NCBI GenBank assembly: GCA_030734395.1
Contig: JAUZTG010000029.1
Span: 1,488,001-1,552,000 of the forward strand
Direction of reading: 5' to 3'
Length of the DNA: 64,000 nt
Source of the DNA: Sarocladium kiliense
Lineage: Eukaryota > Ascomycota > Sordariomycetes > Hypocreales > Sarocladiaceae
Shown here: positions 10,656 to 20,190 of the stretch, in pieces
Layout: each line of letters opens with the position of its first letter
How positions within the stretch are numbered: position 1 is the stretch's first letter
The notes under the pieces: model-generated
The model's database searches: none
Seen by the model: only the letters and a program-made list of their open reading frames with translations
Told to the model about the DNA's origin: nothing
Program-made: the position numbers and the translations under genes

Positions 10656-12671
10656 TCATGCAGTGGTGACGCCCAAGACATTAACCATACCGACCAGCCA
10701 AGCTGGCCACCATACGCACCATAGAACGATGGGGGTGTACATTCCCCAAACGTTCCAACCAAAGGCAGCCTGTCTCAGTATCTCCGCCACATCCAATCCG
10801 GCGTATTGAGCAGCCGAGAAAATGACAGTGGTGGGAGCGACAATATTGAGCAAGCCGGCCAGAGCGAATCTAAGGGCTAGGTTCTTGGTGGGCTGAACGA
10901 AGGTGAGGGGACCGGCGAGAAGACCCACAATGAAGGCCAGGGAGAAGTTCAAGGTAGCGAGAGTCGAGAGGGCCATGCCTAGGAAGAGGAGGGAGAAGGA
11001 CTTTGTGAGTTGGAAGTGCTGTGCTGTGGGTTTGTAGAAGGTGGAGAGGATGTGGGAGATGATGAAGGGAATGGCTGCTGAAACGACCGAGAAGACGGTG
11101 AAAGTAGCACCAAGCATCTGTCTCCCCATGTCAGTAAGCAGTGTTATATCAGGAGGCATGCTCATATGATTCGACTTACGCTTGAGGGAACGTGGTTGAA
11201 CATAGAGAGCGGCAGCGCGGACAAGGCAAAACAGGTAGCGACAACACCGAGAGGCAGGATCAAATCCCGCTCGCCGGTGGATGACGACGGATCAGTTGTA
11301 CCCCCATCGTTCAGCTCGCCATTCACGGCTTTGTCGACCGTAGCAGGAGCCTTCGGAGGAGCCGTACTTTGGCCACTCTTGACCCAGAGGAAAATAGCCA
11401 TGATGGAGAAGTTGGCAGCGAGCAGCATTGCACTGGGAAGATAGGTGCCGATACTGACGAAGCGATCCCTGTCCATGAGGAGGTAGAAGAAGAAACTCTG
11501 GTGCAGATGCTCGAGGAGGTTGTTCAGACTCCTGAAAGACCCCTCGACAAGGCGGCCCAAGGCCATTTCCTCGTGCCATCCCTGGCCGAAGGGCTGGAGG
11601 GTCACAGCGTCGACGTGGTAGGGAATGAAGCTGCTGTGCGGGCCAGCGGCGGCTCCAATACCTTGGTTAAGCATACCTCGCAGCATGACGCGAAGCCTGT
11701 CTTGGTACGTCTGGCTGTGCTTAGGCATATTCTGAAGGAAGGTCTGGATGCCCATCTGGTTTCTGGCGATGTTGACGATGGAGTTGATGAGGTCGAGGTT
11801 GGGCAATTGGCCATTGGTGCCGTCGTAGACGATGTGGACGGACTCGAAGCGACCAGTCATAGGATAGTCAATGGCGACGGCGCCTTGGAGAGCACCAGAT
11901 TTAATGGGCAAGGCAGTGACATAGTCCGCATTGTGCGCATCGTGGTAAGCGTCTACCCAGGCCTGTGTGCCGGTGGTGCTGTCCGGGGGGATGACAAGGA
12001 TGATATCCTTGGACCAGAGCGACCAGCGCTTGAAGTAGCGAGCCAGAGTCAAGGCAAGAGACACGCCGTTGCTGTTGTGCCTGCCGTCGATGCTCTTCCA
12101 TGCGGCCACAAGGACGATAGCTTCGGTGGCATCTCCTCGCGGGGCTTGGAGAATGGCGTAGACGTTCTCCCCGGCATACTGGTCTCCTGCTGACACATAT
12201 GTATAGTTCTGACGGCCAACCTTCAGGCCAACTCCCTTCAGCAGCTTCTCAAGCTCGTCGTTTCTCCTGTGGAACATGCGGTCAGCCAATCACCCATCAA
12301 AAAGTCCAAACAGCACCTCGAAGAGCTTTGATCTCACTGGTAGTCATCCTTGTCCACTAGAGCGTCGACCTCATGTCTAAATGCCCGGAAGATGTTGCGT
12401 TCGCTGCCACCAAAGTAGGTGTGGACTTGGCCGGGCAGAAGGGCGTTCTCGGAAATGTAAGTCTTCCGGGAGTAGTCGTCGAGTGGAAGCAGGAAGAGCC
12501 AGACGGTGCCGATGATGATGCAAAGGAGGGACAGGTAGGGAGGGATCTTGAGCATGCGCGGGTCGCGCCGTAGCGAAAGGACAGATGCTGGAATGGGCCT
12601 GGGTCAGTGGTTGATGGAGGACGGGAGGACAGGTAGCAGCGAGGGCAGAGCTTACAGAGCAAGCGCGACAT
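10656..12671 (-). CDS. GAA1: GPI transamidase component Gaa1
   Basis: Minus-strand multi-exon gene. The ATG at 12671 begins a short first exon (MSRLL) that joins in frame to SSVLSLRRDPRMLKIPPYLS. A first membrane segment follows (LLCIIIGTVWLFLLPLDD). Next is a long lumenal region resembling an M28-peptidase fold (ENVYAILQAPRGDATEAIVL, SIDGRHNSNGVSLALTLARY, VDAVTLQPFGQGWHEEMALG). The C-terminal half has several membrane helices (LPSAMLLAANFSIMAIFLWV, FTVFSVVSAAIPFIISHIL, LSTLATLNFSLAFIVGLLAG). Gaa1 is part of the ER-membrane complex that transfers preformed GPI anchors to proteins and is proposed to form the new amide bond with Gpi8. Two hydrophobic C-terminal exons flank an intron near 11110-11180. 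GPI-anchored wall proteins link it loosely to the cell wall genes at 36-50 kb. Confidence 0.9.
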
Positions 12672-13807
12672 GCTTTCAGAGAGCTTGGGAAAAGAGTGAC
12701 TCGGTCGGTGATGGTTGGAACTCTGGGGAGGGACAGACAGGACAAGGAAAGGGTCCTTGGCTCGGGGTCCAGGGGTACGATGCTCTCGTTGGTGGTGGTG
12801 GTGGTCGATCGCGTAGCTCAGCTGGCGGGAGCTCAGGCGGACGACGCGGAGGGGCAATTCACTTAGCGGGGCGTTGTTGCTGCTTGCACTGTGTGTCGAG
12901 GTGCCCTGTGCTCTCTGGCTTCTTGTTTTGCTGGCTCTTGATTTTCTATGTGTATTGATTGAAACTCCAAATCTAACCATCTGGCACTTGGCGTGTAATT
13001 ACCCTTGGAAGTGGTGACAGGATAAGCCATTTGTGGTGAGAGCATGTACCACCCATGAGGCTCGCTCTGACGTTAACTGACTATGGCCATATTGTGCTGC
13101 AGTCTCCCCGGGAATCATGTCTATCAACTTTGAAAAGCGCTAAAATATACGCATATTTAAATAGCGTCACAGTCTGAGATATCATGCCGTTTTTATTTAA
13201 TTTTTAGAAAGGTGATCATGGCCTCCGTCAGCAGCTTCATCTTCAAGGGCGAAGGGTCCCTCACAGTAGAGCAAGGATTGGGACGAATGGGACCAATACA
13301 TGATGGTTACAGAGCTGTTTGTTCCAATAAGTATGCGCTTAGTTCCATCTCGTCAGATTTACCAGATTCTATCTGCTACTAGCAACCGCACGTCACGACT
13401 TATACATCCTTCGAGGTGCATCACGTGTCGATCCATTGGATCGCGTTTTAGTGGCGTCTGCCTTGTCCCGGCGACCCCTGTCCTGCCTGCACAGGTAGGT
13501 ACCTACCTGTCTTAGGGATTGTGGTGGCCCAACTTTCTGACTGTGTCCCACGGCCTCGAAGCGCGACTCTTCAGGCTCATTTCCTCATCCATAGCCTCCC
13601 TTCATCACCACGAGTACGACTTTACGGCCGGAATAGCATGTCTGACGAACCTACGCGACGACACTAATACCCCGTCTCTTGTCATACCTTGTCTGCACCA
13701 GCGAGACGTTCCGCCTTCGTCGCCTTGATCCAAGGATTCTCCATTTCATCCCTGGAGACAGGTGTCGATCCGGCTGCTCCGCGCCGCTTGTCACACGACC
13801 AAGCACC
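12672..13807. other. Intergenic region between GAA1 and the rhomboid gene
   Basis: Contains the divergent promoters of GAA1 and the rhomboid gene. An AT-rich patch (about 13140-13210, including TATTTAAATA and TTTTATTTAATTTTTAG) stands out from the surrounding sequence. No convincing gene. Confidence 0.45.
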
Positions 13808-14850
13808 ATGGCCAGTGTACGGAGCTTCAACACTCTGCGAGCGAGGTCTTACCTCGTTCGCCTGCCGCTCTTTACCCGGGCGATGATCTTGATTATCGTC
13901 ATCTTCTGGATCCTCGGCGCGCAGTCAGTCTGGGATGTCAGGAAATGGGGCGCCCTGATCCCTGATCAGGTTGGCTTCGCAACAGGTCAGCTTGCTTGTT
14001 TGCTGCTTCAGCCTCATAATTGCTTGAGATTCCCATGCTGACCATTTGATGCTCTGTAGCGTACCGAATCAATACGTTCCCGCTGATACACCTCAATTTC
14101 ATCCACACTATCCTGAACATCCTAGCATTAACACCCTTGTTGGAGCGGTTCGAGAGCGAGTACGGCACACTGACTACGCTGGCTCTCTTCTTTGGTCGTG
14201 AGTCGCCTTGATTCCGGCCTCATCTAAAGTTGTCTTCTGTACTAACCAGCTTAGCTCTGACGACCGTGCCTGCGATCGTATACCTGATCATCGAGAGCTT
14301 CATCTTCCGAGGAAACAATGCTGTCATGGGTGCTAGGTACGACGAGTCTTTTAGCCTGCCTAACCTTGCTTTACAAACGCTGACAACTTCACAGCATGTG
14401 GGTGTTCCTCCTACTCGGCATCGAAGCCATCCGAACCTACCGCACGAATCCATACCTCGTGATTGCCACCCACCAGATTCCTACCTGGACCACACCCCTC
14501 GCCTTGATCCTCATCGTTGCCGCTTTGGTCCCCAACACCAGTCTCCTCGGCCACCTTTGCGGTGTAGCCATGGGCTACTTCTGTCAGTATATACAAGCTT
14601 TCCTTATTCTTGAGCGTCGTTGCTAATATGAACCTGCATAGGCGGACTCGGCTACCTCAAATACCTTGCGCCACCGGAGTGGGCTCTCCGCTTCATCGAA
14701 GGCAAGCTCAATCTCCTCGCCATTCTTCCTCACTATGTCAGCGTCGACCAGAAGACCTACGGGCGCTTCGGCGTTCTACCAAGCACAAACCGGACAGGAG
14801 GCAGTGCACCAACAGAGCTCGTTGGCAGCACCCAGCGTTTAGGCCCGTAA
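13808..14850 (+). CDS. RBD2: Rhomboid family protease, Rbd2-like
   Basis: Five exons: 13808-13985, 14060-14197, 14255-14336, 14395-14582 and 14642-14850; 795 nt, 264 residues. A first membrane helix is AMILIIVIFWILGAQSV. The rhomboid HxxN-type block follows in HLNFIHTILNILALTPLLER, and the E.E motif is in FESEYGT. The catalytic GxSx serine loop reads MGASMWVFLLLGIEAIRTYR and the catalytic histidine helix reads LLGHLCGVAMGYFCGLGYL. These are the serine and histidine of the intramembrane dyad. The soluble tail (AILPHYVSVDQKTYGRFG onward) is typical of the Golgi Rbd2 group, which in fungi is linked to SREBP cleavage. Substrate assignment is inferred from family only. The last intron splits codon C196 (TTCT|GC). 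Confidence 0.87.
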
Positions 14851-15262
14851 TTGGGCCTCCAAATGTTGCAACATAGTATTGGAATGTAATGGATTGGGTG
14901 TGTGACTATAGATCTGGGTTCGGACATCTTCACGATTGCATTTGCGCATGTATACTGGGCATAGAGGCGTTGATATGGTACATGTCTAAACTAATACAAC
15001 TGGATTATGCTTTCTCAGTCTGCTCGCTTGCTACCTTGCTCGTCCCGCTCATTCTACTTGCTAATGGCTGGACCCTCTGACTGACTGGCTTCTGCTTCCC
15101 GCATATTCCACACCTATCTTTGTCACCATTCTACACCATATCTTTAGCGCTATCTGAAAGGATATTCTAATCATCGATCGAAGGACAACGCGTGAACTTA
15201 TGACCGCCGCCACGAAGTACTCATTCGCAATCACCCTTGTGTATGAAAAGGCAAAAAGGTCT

Positions 15263-15423
15263 TTCCCATGAACGGTGGGTCATGGGATCGAGCGAAGCTG
15301 CGCCCCAGGCTTCTCATCACACACTTCCTCATCTGATCCCATAAAGGTCTCCAGGAGATGACGATGCTATGCATAGTCATACAAGTCTGCGTCTTGGTAT
15401 GAGACCCCGCCCGTTCATGGGAA
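15263..15423. repeat. Nested imperfect inverted repeats (about 160 bp)
   Basis: An outer pair shares the 13-mer TTCCCATGAACGG at 15263-15275 and its reverse complement CCGTTCATGGGAA at 15411-15423. The match resumes imperfectly inwards (TGGGTC versus GACCCC). An inner pair is ATGGGATC at 15282-15289 and GATCCCAT at about 15336-15343. The arrangement could fold as a long hairpin, be the remnant of a small inverted-repeat element, or be coincidence. Confidence 0.45.
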
Positions 15424-15762
15424 CGAAACGGCTTGTGATATTAGTGACCTCGTGAGGCACAGCTGAATCCAGTAAGATTGGGAGCTGACATGGCACTTAA
15501 ATTGGACACCAAAGTACGAGGATATGCGAACCGCTGTGGGTCGGTTGAGTCTGGAAGAAAGCAGGCCGCTGGCCCGAGAGGGATAGTAATAGATCTGACA
15601 TGTGCAATAACTAAAACGAACCATCCGGATACGTCCGCGGGTTAGGCATACTTCTAGTAAGCTGGCCTTCGCCTCTTACCCACGAGGCATCCTAAAAATA
15701 AGCTCTTCTCAACGTCGCATGACGAACTCAGTCTGAGGTGATGAGAGTATTGTGTGAATGGG

Positions 15763-15768
15763 TATAAA
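15763..15768 (+). promoter_or_regulatory. TATA-like box
   Basis: TATAAA in the context GGGTATAAAGGG, about 130 bp before the ATG at 15896. Its position suits a core promoter element. Confidence 0.4.
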
Positions 15769-15895
15769 GGGAAGGCGTCCAGCACCAGCATGCAGTCATC
15801 CCTCTATGGAACCGAAAGTGTTCTATTTACTATCGGGTACATGATATCCCAAACAACATATCTTCTCACCCTTGACTGATTGTGACCATCTCGAG

Positions 15896-16756
15896 ATGGT
15901 TCCTCTACCTAAGATCGAGTCGTCCCTGATCGGCGATCTTCATAGTCTCTCCAGACTATCCATCGGCCCCAAGGCCATCGAGGCCCGCATCAACACCAAA
16001 CCCAAAGATGTTGCTCTCGATGGCTTCCTCGACCAGCTACGAACCACAAGACCTGAGCAGCGCCGTCCCTTCCTTGCCAACCTCAATGGTGGCGGTGCTA
16101 TCCTCATCGCACTCCCACGTCCCCTTTCTGAAGTCGAAACCTCGCGCAAAGCATTCTACTACTTCGTCACCGATCCGTGGCTGAGTGGTCCAGCTCACTT
16201 GCTTGGCGTCCCAGACTTGCTTCTCACATTGAGACATCCCGAAGTGGAGGGATATCGCAGCATCGCATCAGTAGAACTCCTGATTCGAGCCTTCGAGACT
16301 GCTGCCCTGGATGTCACCGGAGAAGACTGGACAGCCAGACGAGATACCTCCAATGTCCGTCCAGGAATCGACGCAATCATCATCCACAACCAACTCGACG
16401 ATCACGCTCATCGCGCAACCCTTGAACTGGCCGACCCAGATATCCCAATCCTAGCTGCAGAGCCCACCGTCCACGTCATCAAATCCTGGAGACACTTCAC
16501 TAACATCTGGTCCATCCCCAACTCCAACATCGGAAGCAGTTCCCCCCTTCCTCGCTGGCTAACCGTAATGCGCCTCCCAACCGCCGAACCATCCCCTAAC
16601 GACCTCCATGGCACTCTAATCTCCTTCCTTTCCCAGCCGTCCGGACGGCCAGAGGGCATCCTTTTCGCCCCACACGGGACAGCCCTCGAGACCGTGGAAA
16701 ATGTCCTCGTGGGCGCTCCCGTGCTCAAGATGTTGGCGTTACTGCATCTCCGTTAA
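15896..16756 (+). CDS. Hypothetical protein, possible degenerate metallo-hydrolase
   Basis: The open frame reaches back to a TTG at 15872, but the first ATG is at 15896 (MVPLPKIESSLIGDLHSLSR), giving about 286 residues to the TAA at 16754. Features include FYYFVTDPWLSGPAHLLGVP and IDAIIIHNQLDDHAHRATLE. The latter resembles the HxxxDH-containing block of a group of fungal metallo-beta-lactamase-like proteins, though the canonical HxHxDH is not intact. The ORF ends abruptly in LKMLALLHLR. Beyond the stop, a shifted frame carries protein-like sequence (NETVSSEGDGG, then, after a TGA, DYRAIEAKYWVQIDDGD), as expected of the missing C-terminus. The gene may therefore be a pseudogene, or this copy may contain a base error. 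Family assignment is tentative. Confidence 0.55.
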   Translation: MVPLPKIESSLIGDLHSLSRLSIGPKAIEARINTKPKDVALDGFLDQLRTTRPEQRRPFLANLNGGGAILIALPRPLSEVETSRKAFYYFVTDPWLSGPAHLLGVPDLLLTLRHPEVEGYRSIASVELLIRAFETAALDVTGEDWTARRDTSNVRPGIDAIIIHNQLDDHAHRATLELADPDIPILAAEPTVHVIKSWRHFTNIWSIPNSNIGSSSPLPRWLTVMRLPTAEPSPNDLHGTLISFLSQPSGRPEGILFAPHGTALETVENVLVGAPVLKMLALLHLR

Positions 16757-16996
16757 CGAGACTGTATCTAGTGAGGGTGATGGCGGCAGCCTTGGTGTTG
16801 ACTGAGGGCTGGAGGACTATCGAGCTATCGAAGCGAAGTACTGGGTTCAGATCGATGATGGAGACTTGGAGAGGACAGGGCTCGTAGCGCCCTTGTTGGA
16901 GTTTCGAGAGAGGTCGCTTGAGGAAACCCTGAAAGCTAATCCGGGCCGGAGACCGGACTTTCGCCCGAGAATCAATGGAGGTCTCGTTGTTTTGGT
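16757..16996 (+). pseudogene. Apparent out-of-frame 3' extension of the preceding gene
   Basis: In the frame +1 to the upstream CDS, codons from 16755 read NETVSSEGDGGSLGVD, then a TGA at 16803, then GLEDYRAIEAKYWVQIDDGD and LVAPLLEFRERSLEETLK, ending near 16993. This is coding-like sequence after two disruptions, a frameshift near 16750 and one in-frame stop. No splice pair that I can see removes both. I interpret it as a decayed C-terminus. Confidence 0.4.
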
Positions 16997-17247
16997 ATAG
17001 GCTCTGATCTGGTCTGGTAGGCGGTGTACACACAGACGAGTTACGGTGGCTGTATCTTGAACATCGAGTCGCGATCTTTTATGTAGGTATCAGTGGTATT
17101 CGTTGTTTTGTACAAACTAGAAAATCGTAAACTCCTACAGACCGAAAGGGGACAATCAAAAGGTCATGCAATGCAACCCCACACGTCCAACCCCCGATCT
17201 TTCCATACGCTTCAACATCCTTCCGCATCTCCATATCTTCGTCTAAT
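16997..17247. other. Spacer downstream of aconitase
   Basis: Lies between the broken gene and the aconitase stop. It probably contains the aconitase 3' UTR. Nothing else seen. Confidence 0.4.
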
Positions 17248-20190
17248 TTATTGCTTGGTAGCCTTGGCCATGGTGTTGAGGGCACTGCCGTTCTTGAACC
17301 ACTCGATCTGGGGCTCGTTGAAGGTGTGCTGGAGCTCAACCTTGTAGGGCTCGCCATCCTTGGGGTGGACGACCATAGTGATGGGCTTGCCGACAGCGAG
17401 CTCAGTGCACATAATGTCAACCTGGAAATACCATGTTAGTGATTTGGGCCGATTGAAACTTGCAAGTAATCGGTCGTACCTTGTCATCGGGCTTAATCTT
17501 GTCGTAGTCGGCGGGGTCGGCGAAGGTCAGGGGCAGCATGCCCTGCTTCTTGAGGTTGGTCTCGTGGATACGAGCGAAAGAACGGGTGATGATGGCGAGA
17601 CCACCGAGGTGGCGGGGCTCGAGAGCAGCGTGCTCACGGGAAGAACCCTCACTGTTTGATTGTTAGCTATTTGTTGTCCGGCACTTTGGCCAGTGTACAC
17701 AGTAGCTGCTTACCCGTAGTTCCAGTCACCAATGACGACCCAGGGGATGTTCTTGGCCTTGTAGTCACGGGCAACAGCGGGGACGGCGTCCCACTCGCCG
17801 GTGGTGACGTTCTTGACCTTGTTGGCCTCACCGTTCGCCTCGTTGATGGCACCGATAAGCATGTTGTTGGAGATGTTGTCAAGGTGACCACGGTACTTGA
17901 GCCACGGACCGGCCATAGAAATGTGGTCAGTGGTGGTCTTGCCAGCAGCCTTGATCAAGATAGGGATGTCCTTGGCGTCCTTGCCGTCCCAGGGGTTGAA
18001 GGGAGAGAGGACTTGGAGACGGTCGGAGGTAGGGGAGACCTGGACGGTGACGGTAGAACGATCCTGGGGAGGAGCCTGGTAGGTGTCGTTACCAGGGTCG
18101 TAGCCCCTGGAGGGCAGGCCCTCACCAGTGGGAGGAGAGAGCATGAACTCCTTGCCGTTGCTGTCCTTGAGCTTGTCGGTCATGGGATTGAAGTCCAGGG
18201 TGCCGGAGATGGCCATGGCGACGACGAGGTCAGGAGAGGTGACGAAGGAGTGGGTGGCAGGGTTACCGTCGTTACGACCAGTGAAGTTACTGAAGAAAAC
18301 GTCAATTTATGATTCAACACAAGGAGGTTCTTAGCTTGCTTGGTCTTACCGGTTGAAGGAGGAGACAATGGTGTTGGCCTCGCCCTTCTTGACATCCTGA
18401 CGATCCCACTGGCCAATGCAAGGGCCGCAAGCGTTGGCGAGAACGATACCGCCGAACTCCTCGAAGGTCTGGAGCTGACCATCACGAGCGATGGTGGCAC
18501 GAATCTGCTCGGAACCGGGGGAGATGAAGAAGGGAGTCTTGGCCTTGAGTCCGTGGTTAAGGGCATCACGGGCAATGGCAGCAGCACGGGACATGTCCTC
18601 GTACGAGGAGTTAGTGCAAGACCCGATGAGGGCGGCCTTGACCTCCTCAGGCCACTTGTTGTCGCGGGCAGTCTGGCCAAGCTTGGTGATGGGAGTGCGC
18701 AAATCGGGGGTGAAGGGACCGTTGATAGCAGGCTCGAGCTCGGACAGGTTGATCTCGATGTGCTGATCGTATTCAGCACCCTCGTCGGCCTTGAGCTCGT
18801 TGGCGTAGGTGCGAGCGAAGTCACCGATGTCCTTGCGCTTGGTAGCAGCAAGGTAGTCGTACATGCGCTCGCTGAAGGGGAAGACGGTGGTGGTGGCACC
18901 AATTTCAGCACCCTGTACTCTGGTCAGTCTCTGCGCCAAAACATGCAGGAAGGCAGAAACAACATACCATGTTGGCAATAGTGGCAGCACCGGTGGTGGA
19001 GAGACCCTCAACACCAGGACTAAGACATTGTCAGCTATTGATACCATAAAATTGGCCAAAAGAGGCCTGAATCGGAAGCTCTTACCCGCTGTACTCGACA
19101 ATAGCGCCGGTACCACCCTTGACGGTGAGGATGTCGGCAACCTTGAGGATAACATCTGCGCACACGTTAGCTGGGCTCAAGGACTCGCATATCATTCAGC
19201 TCGCTGGAACTTACCCTTGGGAGCAGTCCAGCCGGACATCTGGCCGGTGAGCCTCACGTTGATGACCTTGGGGGCCTTGAGCTCCCACGGCAGGTTGGCC
19301 ATGACATCGACAGCATCGGCACCACCGACACCAATACAAGCCATACCGAGACCACCCTGATGAACTGCGTCAGCTGTTGCTCTCTAGAGGAGATCTGAGA
19401 AATTTGTTGCACTTACGCCATTGGGAGTGTGAGAGTCAGTGCCGATAAGGAGACCACCGGGGAAAGCGTAGTTCTCAAGCAGAATCTGGTGGATGATACC
19501 AGAGCCGGGCTTCCAGAAACCAATGTTGTACTTGGCGCAGGCAGAGGCAAGGAAGTCGTAAACCTCCTTGTTGATGCTGATGGCGCGGTCAAGATCCTTC
19601 TGGCCACCAATCTGGGCCTCGATCAAGTGATCGCAGTGGACGGTGGTGGGGTTGGCGACCTGGTCCATGCCGGCGCTCATGAACTGGAGAATGGCCATCT
19701 GGGCAGTGGCATCCTGGCAAGCAACGCGGTCAGGGCGGAGCTTGAGGTAAGACTTGCCACGCTCAATGTCCTGGCCATGCGGATCGTCCAAGTGGGAGTA
19801 GAGAATCTTCTCGGCATAGGTCAAGGGACGGTTGAGGCGGCTGCGGACGATGGCGAGGTTCTCGGACATCTTCTTGTAGTTGATGAAGTTGTTCTCCTCC
19901 CAGTTGTTCTGGCGGACCTATTTGGGGAAGCCTGTCAGCCCATATTCACTTTCTTGAGGTGTTTGGAGTTTCTCATGGCGCAACACAGCCGAGGCTGTGG
20001 GAGCAGGACTGCTCGCAGTGGCTCAAGTTGCGGCAACGCGAGATAAGGTAAGTTTCAATCAGAGAGAACGTACCTTGCGGTCCAGAGGAGAGTCGGAGAC
20101 GGTAGCCATGCGACGGATGCCGGAGGAGGCAGCGCCGCCAACGGCGCGGCTCCGGGCAACATTGCCCAGAACCTGTCTGGTAGCAAGCAT
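17248..20190 (-). CDS. ACO1: Aconitate hydratase, mitochondrial
   Basis: Minus-strand gene with about seven exons, from ATG at 20190 to TAA at 17248, encoding roughly 780 residues. The N-terminus MLATRQVLGNVARSRAVGGA is a basic, Arg-rich mitochondrial presequence; the mature region follows with RPLTYAEKILYSHL. The 4Fe-4S cluster cysteines are in IGSCTNSSYEDM and ANACGPCIGQWDRQD. Other aconitase blocks are VHCDHLIEAQIGGQKDLDRA, GLLIGTDSHTPNGGGLGM, PWVVIGDWNYGEGSSREHAA and LAIITRSFARIHETNLKKQG. It converts citrate to isocitrate in the TCA cycle in the matrix; in yeast Aco1 also stabilises mitochondrial DNA. Codon use is strongly biased, as expected for high expression, and this creates long open antisense frames with no coding meaning. 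Confidence 0.95.

Larger units (their letters stand above)
14851..15895. other. Intergenic region with nested inverted repeats and a TATA-like box
   Basis: No gene seen. It holds a nested inverted-repeat structure (15263-15423, listed separately) and a TATA-like element TATAAA at 15763-15768, about 130 bp upstream of the next ATG. Confidence 0.5.

Noticed and set aside
11369..12193. 274-codon plus-strand frame opposite GAA1
   Set aside because: Antisense shadow of a clearly recognised gene; the Val/Asp/Glu-rich composition is the complement of the sense codons.
12811..12830. tRNA A-box-like sequence TAGCTCAGCTGG
   Set aside because: No matching B box at the right distance and no acceptor-stem pairing; it lies just upstream of GAA1.
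15872..15895. Upstream extension of the 15.9 kb ORF
   Set aside because: The frame begins with TTG; the first ATG is 24 nt later.
17656..18981. Two long plus-strand frames opposite aconitase
   Set aside because: Strong codon bias of aconitase leaves the opposite strand open; no start context, introns or motifs.
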